From NCBI RefSeq assembly GCF_028198165.1, contig NZ_CP116339.1:186001-250000 (forward strand): 64,000 bases of DNA, in the 5' to 3' direction. Positions 48,178-57,352 of this stretch are shown in pieces. How positions within the stretch are numbered: position 1 is the stretch's first letter; each line of letters starts with the position of its first letter. The position numbers and the translations under genes are program-made. The stretch comes from Pseudoxanthomonas sp. JBR18. Lineage in GTDB: Bacteria > Pseudomonadota > Gammaproteobacteria > Xanthomonadales > Xanthomonadaceae. Under the pieces are notes generated by a model. That model ran no database searches, was not told the origin of the DNA, and saw only the letters and a program-made list of their open reading frames with translations.

Positions 48178-49401
48178 TCAGCCGGCGCCGAACTCGGCGA
48201 GCGCCCGTGCCGCGGGCGCTGGCTTGCCGGGGTAGTAGCCCTGTCCCAGGTCGCACCCCATGTCGCGCAGGCGATTCCACAGGACCGTGTTTTCGATGCC
48301 CTCGGCCACCGTCACAGCCTCCAGGCTGTGCGCCATGCGGATCATCGACTCCACCAGCCTGCAGGTGCGTGGGTTGTGCTCCATGTCGCGCACGAAGCTG
48401 ACATCCAGCTTCAGTTCGTCGACATGAAAATGGCGGAAATAGGACAGCGACGAGTAGCCGGTGCCGAAGTCGTCCACCGCGATGCGCAGGCCGCTTTCGC
48501 GCAACTGGGTCAGGCGCTTGCCGATCAGCTGTGGACTGTCGACGAAGACGGTCTCGGTGAGCTCGAGGACGACCTGCTCGGGGCGCACGTTCCAGATTCG
48601 TAGCGCCGCTGCCATCTGGTCGACGAAGCCTTCTGCCATCAGGGCGATGGGCGAGATATTGATGCCGCATTGCAGGGTCGGGGTGGCGCGGAACGCCGCC
48701 GCGCAATGCCGCAGGGTGGCATTGATGCTCCAGCGGGTCAGCTGCTCGATCAGACCGGTCTTTTCCGCCGCGCCGATGAACAGTTCCGGGCTGACGAAGC
48801 CCAGCACCGGATCCTCCCAACGGGCCAGCGACTCGTAGCCGCACAACGTGCCACTGTCCATGCCGAAGATGGGCTGCAGGTAGACCTGCAAGCGATTGGT
48901 GGTGATGGCCTGGTGCAGGTCCCCGTAGACCACCTGGGGTTGGGCCTGACCCCGATAGGCCGCCACGCGCTCGGGCAGACGCGCCGCCTCCTGGCAAGCC
49001 ACGTCCGCCTGGCGACACAGCTGGTCGGGGCACTGCGCTGCGCTGGCCATGCACAGCCCCACCGACACGATGGCGCGCGCCGAACGACCTTGCGCCTCAA
49101 GCGGATGCATGAACGCGCGGGCGACCTTGGAGGCGGCGAGCATGGCGTGATTGAGGTCGCGTAGTCCCGGCAGGACCACCGCGAAGTCGCACTCGCCAAT
49201 CTGGACCGCTTCATCCACCGCGCGCAGGCATTCGCGCAGCCGCACCTCGAAGGCGTCGACCAGCGCTTTGCCCGCCTCGTAGCCGAACACCGCCTCGAAC
49301 TCGCGCAGGCGCTGCATGCGGACCATCAGCAGCGCCCCCGCCGGTTGTCCGGGCAGGGCCACGCGCTCAATGGTCTGGAAGAGGTGCACGCGATTGAGCA
49401 T
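48178..49401 (-). CDS. EAL-domain phosphodiesterase with degenerate GGDEF
   Basis: The 407-residue protein starts at ATG 49401, preceded by AGGGGAGGA. Residues about 20-150 are a GGDEF fold in which the signature reads IGECDFAVVLPG, so no cyclase activity is expected. The rest is an EAL domain with nearly all catalytic residues: Glu190 (YESLARWE, here ESL for EAL), Asn248, Glu280, Asp310-Asp311 (VDDFGTGYSSL), Lys331 (ELKLDVSFV), Glu367 and Gln387 (LGQGYYPG). It probably hydrolyses cyclic-di-GMP to pGpG. No membrane segment or sensor is visible. It follows the HD-GYP gene by about 50 bases and is probably cotranscribed with it. Confidence 0.92.
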   Translation of the reverse strand: MLNRVHLFQTIERVALPGQPAGALLMVRMQRLREFEAVFGYEAGKALVDAFEVRLRECLRAVDEAVQIGECDFAVVLPGLRDLNHAMLAASKVARAFMHPLEAQGRSARAIVSVGLCMASAAQCPDQLCRQADVACQEAARLPERVAAYRGQAQPQVVYGDLHQAITTNRLQVYLQPIFGMDSGTLCGYESLARWEDPVLGFVSPELFIGAAEKTGLIEQLTRWSINATLRHCAAAFRATPTLQCGINISPIALMAEGFVDQMAAALRIWNVRPEQVVLELTETVFVDSPQLIGKRLTQLRESGLRIAVDDFGTGYSSLSYFRHFHVDELKLDVSFVRDMEHNPRTCRLVESMIRMAHSLEAVTVAEGIENTVLWNRLRDMGCDLGQGYYPGKPAPAARALAEFGAG

Positions 49402-49449
49402 GTTGATCAGTCCTCCCCTCGACGTCCGGTCGTGCACACGACCGCCGAC

Positions 49450-50682
49450 TCAGAGATAGAGCTCCCTGGGGTCCAGCCCGTAGGTGCCCGCACGCAGGCC
49501 CCGGCGGATACTGATCTGACGATCGTCGTAGGCTCCCCAGGTATCGCGCAGATCCATTGGCTCGAACATGGGCCGCAACTGCTTGTCCGCGTCGGTCAAC
49601 AGCATCACCCGCGGGAACAGGCGCCGCACCGGGTTCTGCGCCAGCACGATGGCCACCTCGCCAGTGGACAGCTCGACCAGCGTGCCGGTCGGATAGGCGC
49701 CCAGGCACTGCACGAACTGTTCGACCAGATCCGCCTGATACAGCGCACCGCGCTGGCGATACAGCACCTGCAGCGCGTCGTAGCGCGATATCGCTTCGCG
49801 ATAAGGGCGCGCGCTGGTCATCGCATCGTAGGAATCGACGATGCCGGCGATGCGCCCGAACAGCGGGATCTCGTCCGCCACCAGCCCCTTCGGGTAGCCC
49901 GAGCCGTCCTCGCGCTCGTGGTGGGTCACGATCATCTGCCGCACCAGGGGATTGTCTGCGCCGGACTCGTCGTAGAAGCGCACGCTATGCATCAGGTGCT
50001 CACGCACCAGCGCCATCTCGGCCGGATCCAGGCTCCGGTTGCTCTCGAGCAGATCTTCCGGGATGACGGTCTTGCCGATATCCAGCAGCAGGCCTGCGGT
50101 CGCCAGGTCGCGCAGGGCTTCGTCGGGCAAGCCAAGATGGCGGCCAAAGGTCGCCATGAAGCCACAGCAGTTCACCGCATGGCTGTAGGTATAGCTGTCG
50201 TGATTGCGCAGGGTCTCCAGCCAGAAAAAGGCATCGGGATTGCGCACGATACTGTCCACCACTGGCGTAATGGCTTCTGCCACCGCTTCCTCGTCCAGGC
50301 CGCCTCCGCCTCGCAGCGCGCTGACGATCTCGTGCGCGACGCGGTGGGCGTTGTTCAGCGCCTCGCTGGCCCTCGGGAGTTCTTCCTCGACATGGGACAG
50401 CACGGGCCTGGGATTTGCGGCGATCGCCGCCAACGTGGGTACCGCGTAGGCTTCACGTTTGGGCTTGGGCTTGCGCAGGGCACGCCGCGCGAAGCTGTCG
50501 CTCTTGACGATATCCACCGTGACCGTGGTGCACCACTGGGCCAGGGTGGCGATGTCCGCCTGGGACTCCACCAGGAAGCCCTGCAGCAGGAACGGCGTAC
50601 CCACCCAGTCACGGTCGAGCTTGCAGACATACATGCCCGGGCGCAGGTCGGCGACCAGCAGTTCATGCTCTTCGATCAGCAT
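49450..50682 (-). CDS. HD-GYP protein with DUF3391, degenerate HD motif
   Basis: The 410-residue protein has an N-terminal DUF3391-like region (VADLRPGMYVCKLDRDWVGT) followed by an HD-GYP domain (about residues 140-330). The GYP part is intact (THHEREDGSGYPKG, His254-His255 and Gly262-Tyr263-Pro264), and the conserved YSHAVN His167 is present. The HD pair normally read HDIGK is LDIGK (Leu200-Asp201), so one metal ligand is lost. The protein may have reduced or altered cyclic-di-GMP hydrolysis. It lies upstream of the EAL gene. The ATG has no strong ribosome binding site nearby. Confidence 0.9.
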   Translation of the reverse strand: MLIEEHELLVADLRPGMYVCKLDRDWVGTPFLLQGFLVESQADIATLAQWCTTVTVDIVKSDSFARRALRKPKPKREAYAVPTLAAIAANPRPVLSHVEEELPRASEALNNAHRVAHEIVSALRGGGGLDEEAVAEAITPVVDSIVRNPDAFFWLETLRNHDSYTYSHAVNCCGFMATFGRHLGLPDEALRDLATAGLLLDIGKTVIPEDLLESNRSLDPAEMALVREHLMHSVRFYDESGADNPLVRQMIVTHHEREDGSGYPKGLVADEIPLFGRIAGIVDSYDAMTSARPYREAISRYDALQVLYRQRGALYQADLVEQFVQCLGAYPTGTLVELSTGEVAIVLAQNPVRRLFPRVMLLTDADKQLRPMFEPMDLRDTWGAYDDRQISIRRGLRAGTYGLDPRELYL

Positions 50683-50809
50683 CGGCGCCCCACGTTCATC
50701 GCGTTCACCAGCAGCCTGCGCTGCCCTCCCCTGTTACGACATCTTCTCCCACACCTTTCCTTCTGCAATCCGTGAAGGTGTTGGCTCCCGCCCCGGTTGC
50801 GGCCCTCGC

Positions 50810-52651
50810 TCAAGCATCCGCTCCTGCAGCAACGAAGCCACCGCTCTGGCGCTTCCACAACCTCGCGTAAAGTCCGTTACGCGCAACCAGCTCGGCATGG
50901 GTCCCGGTTTCAACGATCCTGCCCTGGTCCATCACCACCAGCCGGTCCATCCGCGCGATGGTGGACAGGCGGTGCGCGATGGCCACCACGGTCTTGTCCT
51001 GCATGAGCGCCTCCAGGCTCTCCTGGATAGCGGCCTCCACATCGGAATCTAAAGCCGAAGTCGCCTCATCCAAAAGGAGAATAGGCGCGTCCTTGAGCAG
51101 CACCCGGGCGATGGCAATGCGCTGGCGCTGCCCCCCGGATAGCTTGACCCCACGCTCGCCCACATGCGCCTCCAAACCACGGCGTCCTTCGCTGTCCACC
51201 AACGTCTCGATAAAGCCTTGCGCCCGGGCCTGTGCCAGTACGAGGCCGATCTGCTCCGGCGTTGCATCCGGGCGTCCATAAAGCAGGTTGTCCCGGATCG
51301 AGCGGTGCAGCAGCGAGGTGTCCTGGGTCACCACCCCGATCTGGCCGCGCAGGCTGGTCTGGGTGACCGTGGCGATGTCCTGCCCGTCGATCAGGATCCG
51401 CCCCGCCTCCAGGTCGTACAGGCGCAGCAGCACGTTGACCAGCGTGGACTTGCCCGCGCCGGAAGGGCCCACCAGGCCGATCTTCTCGCCCGGGCGGATG
51501 TCCAGGTCCAGCCCGGCGATCACCCCGCCCCGCTTGCCGTAATGGAAGTGGATCCCCTCGAAGCGGATCGCACCATGTGGGACCTGCAGCGCCGTCGCGC
51601 CAGGTTGGTCGGTCACCGCCTGCGGCCGGGCCACGGTCTCCATGCCGTCCTGGACCGTGCCGATGTCCTCGAACAGCCCGTTGACCACCCACATGATCCA
51701 ACCGGACATGTTCTCGATGCGGATCACCAGCCCGGTGGACAGGGCGATGGCGCCCACGGTGATCGCGCCACGCTGCCACAACCACACGCCCAGGCCTGCC
51801 GTCAGGGTGATCATCAGGCCGTTGAGCACGGCGATGGTCACATCCATGGCGGTGGTCATGCGGGTCATGCGCCGGACCTTGGACAGGTTCTCGCGCACGG
51901 CCTCGGCCACGTACAGATCCTCGCGCTGTTCGTGCGGGAACAGCTTGAGCGTGGCGATGTTCGTGTAACCGTCCACCACGCGCCCCATCAGCTGTGACTT
52001 GGACTCCGACGCGCGCCAGGAGCGCTCCTTGATCCGTGGCACGAACACCGCCAGCGCCGCCACGTAGGCCACCAGCCAACCGATCAACGGCAGCATCAGG
52101 CGCCAGTCGGCCTGGGCGAACAGGAACAGCGCACTGCCGGTGTAGACCGCCACGTACCACAGCGCGTCCACGATCTGCACTGCCGACTCCCGCAGCGAGG
52201 CCCCGGTGAGCATGATCCGGTTGGCGATACGACCGGCGTAGTCGTTCTGGAAGAACGCCAGGCTCTGGCGCACCACGTAGCGATGCTGCTGCCAACGGAT
52301 GCGCGCGGTCAGCGACGGGGTCACCGCTTGATGCATCAGCAGGTCGCCCAGCGCCATCAGCACCGGCCGCAACACCAGGGCCACGGCGGCCATGCCCAGC
52401 AGGTGCAGTCCATGGCGCTGGAAGAAGCCGACCGCATGCTCGGACTTGGCCAGGTCCACCAGCTTGCCGAGGAAATCGAACAGCGCCACTTCCACCAGCG
52501 CCACGGCGAAGCCGACCACGCACATGGCCATCAGGACCCAGCCGGCCTGGCGCAGATAGTAGGTATAGAAACGGAGCAGGCTGCGCGGTGGCGTACCCAC
52601 GTCCGGCGGATCGAACACGTCGATCAGCGATTCGAACCAGCGAAAGATCAT
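50810..52651 (-). CDS. ABC exporter (fused membrane and ATPase domains)
   Basis: This 613-residue half-transporter has an N-terminal membrane domain with six helices (residues about 30-320) and a C-terminal ATPase. The ATPase motifs are GLVGPSGAGKSTLVNVLLRL (Walker A), VKLSGGQRQRIAIARVL (signature) and PILLLDEATSALDSD (Walker B). VVAIAHRLSTIARMDRLVV holds the switch His. It forms a homodimer in the inner membrane, exporting lipids, peptides or drugs. No accessory or substrate gene lies next to it. Confidence 0.93.
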   Translation of the reverse strand: MIFRWFESLIDVFDPPDVGTPPRSLLRFYTYYLRQAGWVLMAMCVVGFAVALVEVALFDFLGKLVDLAKSEHAVGFFQRHGLHLLGMAAVALVLRPVLMALGDLLMHQAVTPSLTARIRWQQHRYVVRQSLAFFQNDYAGRIANRIMLTGASLRESAVQIVDALWYVAVYTGSALFLFAQADWRLMLPLIGWLVAYVAALAVFVPRIKERSWRASESKSQLMGRVVDGYTNIATLKLFPHEQREDLYVAEAVRENLSKVRRMTRMTTAMDVTIAVLNGLMITLTAGLGVWLWQRGAITVGAIALSTGLVIRIENMSGWIMWVVNGLFEDIGTVQDGMETVARPQAVTDQPGATALQVPHGAIRFEGIHFHYGKRGGVIAGLDLDIRPGEKIGLVGPSGAGKSTLVNVLLRLYDLEAGRILIDGQDIATVTQTSLRGQIGVVTQDTSLLHRSIRDNLLYGRPDATPEQIGLVLAQARAQGFIETLVDSEGRRGLEAHVGERGVKLSGGQRQRIAIARVLLKDAPILLLDEATSALDSDVEAAIQESLEALMQDKTVVAIAHRLSTIARMDRLVVMDQGRIVETGTHAELVARNGLYARLWKRQSGGFVAAGADA

Positions 52652-52721
52652 GCGTCATGCACCCTATGTCGTCGCGCAGTATCGCCCCGGCGACGACAAG
52701 GCCGCGTGCGCGGCGGTGCAT

Positions 52722-53213
52722 TCAGGCCGTATCAGTCAAGGCCTGGGAGGCGACGATGACGCCATTGGCATCGGCGTAGAGCCAGTGACCGGGCGTGAAC
52801 TCGACGCCGGCAAAGCGCACCGGCACGTCGACCTCGCCCAGGCCTCGCTTCTCTGTCTTCATCGGCGCGGCGGCCAGCGCCTTCACCCCGAGCGGCAGGT
52901 TGCACAGCACCTGCACGTCGCGCACCGCGCCGTGGATGAGCAGGCCCGCCCAGCCATTGGCCACGGCCTGCTCGGCCAGCATGTCGCCCAGCAGGGCGCG
53001 GCGCACCGAGCCGGCCCCGTCCACCACCAGCACCCGGCCGGTGCCTTCGGCGGCCACCAACTCGCGCACGCGCGAGTTGTCCTCGAAACAGCGCACCGTG
53101 ACGATTCGCCCGCAGAACATCGTCGCCCCGCCGAAATCCACAAAGCGCGGCTCGACGACCTGGACCTCGGGATGGGCGTCACAGAGGTCCGGGGTGGTCC
53201 AACTGGGATGCAT
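52722..53213 (-). CDS. rraA: Regulator of ribonuclease activity A
   Basis: The 163-residue protein matches RraA, which binds RNase E and inhibits its activity. Family marks are [60 protein letters not shown] and [17 protein letters not shown]. It is a trimeric cytosolic protein; relatives also act as HMG/CHA aldolases. It lies 70 bases before the ABC exporter on the same strand. Confidence 0.93.
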   Translation of the reverse strand: MHPSWTTPDLCDAHPEVQVVEPRFVDFGGATMFCGRIVTVRCFEDNSRVRELVAAEGTGRVLVVDGAGSVRRALLGDMLAEQAVANGWAGLLIHGAVRDVQVLCNLPLGVKALAAAPMKTEKRGLGEVDVPVRFAGVEFTPGHWLYADANGVIVASQALTDTA

Positions 53214-53230
53214 GCGCAGGTCCGTTGGGA

Positions 53231-54268
53231 CTAGAGGGCGTAGCTGACGGTGAAGCTGCCGAAGACCGGCGGCTCGTCCTGACCATCGAACTCACGGGTC
53301 GAATAGTAGCGGGCCAGGGCGAACTTCCAGCGTCCCTTCATGACCGCCACACCATACCCCGCGTAGGCCACATAGCGCCGCTTGTCCACGCTGTGGCTAT
53401 CCTTCCAGGTGTTGCCGTCCAGGGTGATGTCGCGACCAACCCAGCGGCCGTCGGCGGTCAGGAAGCCGTGGATGCGGAACACTCCGCCCGGCTCGGTCTG
53501 GCTACGCGGGGCGGTGTTCTCGCCGGCCGGACGCAGCGGCGTGCTGCCGAAATCATCGGGCAGATAGCGACCGAACCGCAGCTCCGCACCGCCGTTGACG
53601 AAGGTCTTGTAATTGCCCAGCGCGCCGCCGGCATGGGTGATCGCATCCCAGGTCCACTTGCCCTGGCCCCAGGCGTAGCGATGCATGCGCTCATGCTGGA
53701 GCATGAAGACCGGCTCGTCGCGCAGCTGGTTGTTCCAGCCCTCGAACTTGTCGTCGCCCAACACGCTGTGGACCGCGTTCTGGACCTCCTCGCCGCGTGC
53801 CGACGGGCCAACCCAGCCGAGCTTGAGTAGCGTCGTGCGCAGGCTGTCGCCCTTGCGCGCGTTGTAGCCGAACCCGACCAGCAACGCCGCCGCGTATGGG
53901 CGGTCATCCTCGATGAGGTCCTTGCGGGTGTAGTCGGACGGGGTGTAGATCTCCTGGCCCAGGGTGAAGACCATGTTCTGCTGGTCGAAGCCTTCGGGCT
54001 GGATCCAGGTCAGGTAGCGATTCACCAGACGCGCCATGCGCGGCAGGCACGGGTCGTCGGTGTAGTTCTTCAGATTGGGCGAGACCAGCGAGAGCTGGAC
54101 GCCATTGGTGTAGCCCTCGTCCTGATCCTGACCGCCGAATAGATCATTGTCGACGCGGAAGTTGACGGTGGGCGGAAGTTCGGTCCGGGTGGGGCAGCCT
54201 TCCGTTTCCGCTGCGTGCGCGCTGCCGCACGCGGCTGCTGCCAGCAGCAGCCATCCTGCTCTTGCCAT
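53231..54268 (-). CDS. LpxR-family (DUF2219) outer-membrane lipid A deacylase-like protein
   Basis: The 345-residue protein starts at ATG 54268 with a signal peptide (cut near AHAAE). The DUF2219/LpxR signature is [20 protein letters not shown] with Asn41-Asp42, then [20 protein letters not shown] and [14 protein letters not shown], followed by a beta-barrel pattern and a C-terminal Leu after FTVSYAL. Salmonella LpxR removes the 3'-acyloxyacyl chain of lipid A in a calcium-dependent manner, weakening TLR4 signalling. The distance from Salmonella LpxR is large, so activity here is inference. It ends 17 bases upstream of rraA. Confidence 0.85.
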   Translation of the reverse strand: MARAGWLLLAAAACGSAHAAETEGCPTRTELPPTVNFRVDNDLFGGQDQDEGYTNGVQLSLVSPNLKNYTDDPCLPRMARLVNRYLTWIQPEGFDQQNMVFTLGQEIYTPSDYTRKDLIEDDRPYAAALLVGFGYNARKGDSLRTTLLKLGWVGPSARGEEVQNAVHSVLGDDKFEGWNNQLRDEPVFMLQHERMHRYAWGQGKWTWDAITHAGGALGNYKTFVNGGAELRFGRYLPDDFGSTPLRPAGENTAPRSQTEPGGVFRIHGFLTADGRWVGRDITLDGNTWKDSHSVDKRRYVAYAGYGVAVMKGRWKFALARYYSTREFDGQDEPPVFGSFTVSYAL

Positions 54269-54413
54269 GGGGTGTCCCAGAGGGTGGTTGGGGTGGCGCA
54301 AATCATGAACCGTCCAGTATTGAAATCCATGTGAAGACGGCGCCACGATTCAGTGCCGGCGCGTGTCGGTATCCTGCCCGCCCGCGCTCACCCGTGCTTC
54401 CCAGGCCCTTGCC

Positions 54414-55268
54414 ATGCCCGCGACCCGCAGACCCGCTCCCGGCGACGACCTCTTCGATGCTCGCCCCACGGGTGGTGCCGGCATCCGGGTCGGCATCGGT
54501 GGCTGGGTGTTCGCGCCATGGCGCGACAACTTCTATCCGGCCGGACTGGTCCAGCGACTGGAGCTGGACTATGCCAGCCGCCATGTCACCGCGATCGAAA
54601 TCAACGGCACCTACTACGGCACCCAGCAGCCCGCGACCTACGCCAAATGGCGCGATGCCACGCCGGCGGGCTTCATGTTCTCGGCCAAGGCGCCCAAGCG
54701 CATCACCCAGGCGCGCAGGCTGAGCGGCACGCGCACGCAGGTGGAGGATTTCATCGGCGGCATCAGCGCGTTGGGCGACAAGCTCGGGCCGTTGGTGTGG
54801 CAGTTCGAATCCGGGCGCCGGATCGAGGCGGAGGAATTTGCCGGCTTCCTCGACCTGCTGCCCAAGCGCGTCGCGGATCGTCCGCTGCGCCACGTGCTGG
54901 ACGTGCGCGACCCGGCCTTCATCACCCCTGCGTTCCTGGAACTGGCACGCCAGCACGGCATGGGCACGGTCTTTTCCGAATCCACCGAGTACCCGTCCTT
55001 CGCCGACCTCACCAGTGACTTCGTCTATGCCCGGCTGATGGCCAGCCGCAGCGATGAACGCCACGGTTATCCGGACAGCGAGCTGGATGCCTGGGCCCGC
55101 CGCGCACGGGCGTGGCGGCGTGGCGAAGACCTCGCCGAACTGCCGCATGTCGGCCCCAGCCTCGCGCCGAAGCAGCCACGCGAGGTCTTCGTGTACTTCA
55201 TCTCCGCGGCCAAGGAGCGCAACCCCGCCGCGGCCATGGCCCTGCTCCAGCGCCTGCAGACCGCCTAG
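54414..55268 (+). CDS. DUF72 (YecE-like) protein
   Basis: This 284-residue protein starts at ATG 54414. It shows the DUF72 TIM-barrel-like motifs: RVGIGGWVFAPWRDNFYPAG, HVTAIEINGTYYGTQQPATY, WRDATPAGFMFSAKAPKRIT, and LGPLVWQFESGRRIEAEEFA and DFVYARLMASRSDERHGYPD. E. coli YecE is the reference; the function of the family is unknown. An upstream ATG at 54363 would add 17 residues. Its TAG stop overlaps the stop of the decayed gene on the other strand. Confidence 0.88.
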   Translation: MPATRRPAPGDDLFDARPTGGAGIRVGIGGWVFAPWRDNFYPAGLVQRLELDYASRHVTAIEINGTYYGTQQPATYAKWRDATPAGFMFSAKAPKRITQARRLSGTRTQVEDFIGGISALGDKLGPLVWQFESGRRIEAEEFAGFLDLLPKRVADRPLRHVLDVRDPAFITPAFLELARQHGMGTVFSESTEYPSFADLTSDFVYARLMASRSDERHGYPDSELDAWARRARAWRRGEDLAELPHVGPSLAPKQPREVFVYFISAAKERNPAAAMALLQRLQTA

Positions 55269-55515
55269 CGTCGGCACAGGCGATCCAGGCCCAGCAGCCC
55301 CGGGCCGATCACCACGTACATTCCCGTCATCACCGACGCGTTGCGGGCCACGCCCAGCACGCCATGGGTACTTACGTCCCCAGATGGATACGGATTCTCG
55401 CGCACCACGCTGCCACGGATCAGCATCCAGGCCAGGGGAGCACCGGGAACAACAGCCACCAAGCGACATCGCGCAGATCCAGCCCGCGCCCGGCACCCAG
55501 CCCAGTCAGCAGACC
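55265..55515 (-). pseudogene. Decayed Pr6Pr-like membrane protein, C-terminal fragment with frameshift
   Basis: Two adjacent minus-strand frames, broken near 55420-55445, together read like the end of a Pr6Pr-family membrane protein. The first frame gives GLDLRDVAWWLLFPVLPW and the second LAWMLIRGSVVRENPYPSG, then DVSTHGVLGVARNASVMTG and GPGLLGLDRLCRR before the stop at 55265. The first half of the protein is missing, with no continuation upstream. One base lost or gained at the junction plus 5' loss would explain this. The gap to the EamA gene (55516-55651) holds nothing recognisable. Confidence 0.65.
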
Positions 55516-55651
55516 AGAAGTAGCGCCACGGCCGCAGCGATTCACGGTCCGGCAGCGGCGCTCCCTGCACCTGCGCAGGCTCCGTGGGGGCGACGCCTCG
55601 AACCGAGGATCCTGTGCTGTGTGGACGACTCGGCCGCAGCGATAATGCCCC

Positions 55652-56596
55652 ATGCCCACCCCCGTCCCGTTCAAGGCCCACCTGCAGGTCCACGCCTGCG
55701 TCATGCTGTGGGGCTTCACCGCCATCCTCGGTAAATTGATCACCCTGCCTGCGCTGCCGCTGGTGTGGTGGCGGATGCTGCTGGTCGTGCTTGCCCTGGC
55801 GCTGCTGCCTTCGGTCTGGCGTGGGCTGCGCGCGATGCCGGCGCGGCATCGCTGGGCATACGCGGGCATCGGTGCGCTGGTCTCACTGCACTGGCTGACC
55901 TTCTACGGCGCCATCAAGCTGTCCAACGCGTCGGTGGCGGCGACCTGCATCGCGCTGGCACCGGCCTTCACCTCGATCGTGGAGCCGTGGGTGGCCAAGC
56001 GCCCGTTCGACCTGCGCGAACTGATCTTCGGTCTGGCCACGCTGCCGGGCGTGGCCCTGGTGGTCGGGGGCGTGCCGCACGAGATGCGCGCCGGCATCGC
56101 GGTGGGCGCGCTGTCGGCCCTATTGGTGGCGCTGTTCGGCTCGCTCAACAAGCGCATGGTCGAGGGCGGCGATCCGCTCACCGTCACCGCGCTGGAGCTG
56201 GGCGCCGGCACCTTGATGCTGAGCCTGCTGGCGCCAGTGATGCTGCTGGTCCCCGGTTTCGGCGGGACGCTGCTGCACGTTCCGGGCGCGCACGACGCCC
56301 TCCTGCTGTTGCTCCTGTCACTGGCCTGCACCCTGCTGCCCTTCGCCATGGCCTTGGCCGCGCTGCGCCACGTCAGCGCCTACGGCATGCAGCTGGTGAC
56401 CAACCTGGAGCCGGTCTACGCGATCGTCCTGGCCATCCCGCTGCTGGGCGAACAGCGTGAGCTCACCGCGCAGTTCTACGCCGGCGTGGCGATCATTCTG
56501 CTGGCGGTGTTCGCCCATCCGGTGTTGGCCCGACGCCGCGGGGCCGCGCACCCGGAGCTGCTGGCCACCTCGGAAGCCAAGGGCATCGTCGACTAG
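55652..56596 (+). CDS. EamA/DMT-family transporter
   Basis: This 314-residue inner-membrane protein has ten predicted helices in two EamA repeats. Repeat one reads LWGFTAILGKLITLPALPLV with NASVAATCIALAPAFTSIVE; repeat two begins VGALSALLVALFGSLNKRMV and ends with LEPVYAIVLAIPLLGEQREL. It is likely a metabolite exporter or importer and differs from the other EamA gene in this window. It lies downstream of the pseudogene and converges on rluF. Confidence 0.9.
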   Translation: MPTPVPFKAHLQVHACVMLWGFTAILGKLITLPALPLVWWRMLLVVLALALLPSVWRGLRAMPARHRWAYAGIGALVSLHWLTFYGAIKLSNASVAATCIALAPAFTSIVEPWVAKRPFDLRELIFGLATLPGVALVVGGVPHEMRAGIAVGALSALLVALFGSLNKRMVEGGDPLTVTALELGAGTLMLSLLAPVMLLVPGFGGTLLHVPGAHDALLLLLLSLACTLLPFAMALAALRHVSAYGMQLVTNLEPVYAIVLAIPLLGEQRELTAQFYAGVAIILLAVFAHPVLARRRGAAHPELLATSEAKGIVD

Positions 56597-56605
56597 GGCG
56601 CGGTC

Positions 56606-57352
56606 CTACCAGCGCTCCATCTGCGGCAGCAGGCCGCGCAATTCAGCGTCGGTGAGGTTGCGCCAGCGTCCGGGCTTGAGCGGGCCCAGCTTGACGTTGT
56701 CGATGCGCACCCGGCGCAGCTGGGTGACCCGATAGCCAAAGGCCGCGGCCATGAGCCGGATCTGCCGGTTCAGGCCCTGGGTCAGCACGATGCGGAAGCC
56801 GAACTTGGCGATACGTCCGGTGCGGCACGGCAGGGTCATCTGGTCGTGGATACGCACGCCCTTGGCCATGGCGCGCAGGAACTCGTCGGTCACCGGCTTG
56901 TTGACCTCCACCAGGTATTCCTTCTCGTGGCGGTTCTCCGCGCGCAGGATCTGGTTGACGATGTCGCCGTTGCTGGTCAGCAGGATCAGGCCCTCGGACT
57001 CCTTGTCCAGGCGACCGATCGGGAAGATGCGCTGCTCGTGGCCGACGAAGTCCACGATGTTGCCCTTGACGCTGGCTTCGGTGGTGCAGGTGATGCCGAC
57101 CGGCTTGTTCAGCACGATGTACACGTGCTTGCGGCCACTGGACTTGACCACCGTCCGCGCGCGCAGCGGCTGCCCATCGACCAGGACCACGTCGCCCTCG
57201 CCCACCACCGCGCCGGTGCCGGCCGGATGGCCATTGACGGTGACCCGGCGCTCGCCGATGAGCTTGTCGGCTTCACGGCGTGAGCAGAACCCGGTCTGCG
57301 CGATGTGCTTGTTGAGTCGGGTCGGACCCGCGTCAGGTGCGTCTTCGGTCAT
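56606..57352 (-). CDS. rluF: 23S rRNA pseudouridine synthase RluF-like
   Basis: The 248-residue protein has an N-terminal S4 RNA-binding domain (RLNKHIAQTGFCSRREADKL) and the RsuA/RluB/E/F-type catalytic domain with catalytic Asp in IGRLDKESEGLILLTSNGD. The QGLNRQIRLMAAAFGYRVTQ motif fits RluF, which modifies U2604 of 23S rRNA. RluB/RluE also share these motifs but differ around the C-terminus. It converges on the EamA gene. Upstream is a cluster of short palindromes. Confidence 0.9.
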   Translation of the reverse strand: MTEDAPDAGPTRLNKHIAQTGFCSRREADKLIGERRVTVNGHPAGTGAVVGEGDVVLVDGQPLRARTVVKSSGRKHVYIVLNKPVGITCTTEASVKGNIVDFVGHEQRIFPIGRLDKESEGLILLTSNGDIVNQILRAENRHEKEYLVEVNKPVTDEFLRAMAKGVRIHDQMTLPCRTGRIAKFGFRIVLTQGLNRQIRLMAAAFGYRVTQLRRVRIDNVKLGPLKPGRWRNLTDAELRGLLPQMERW

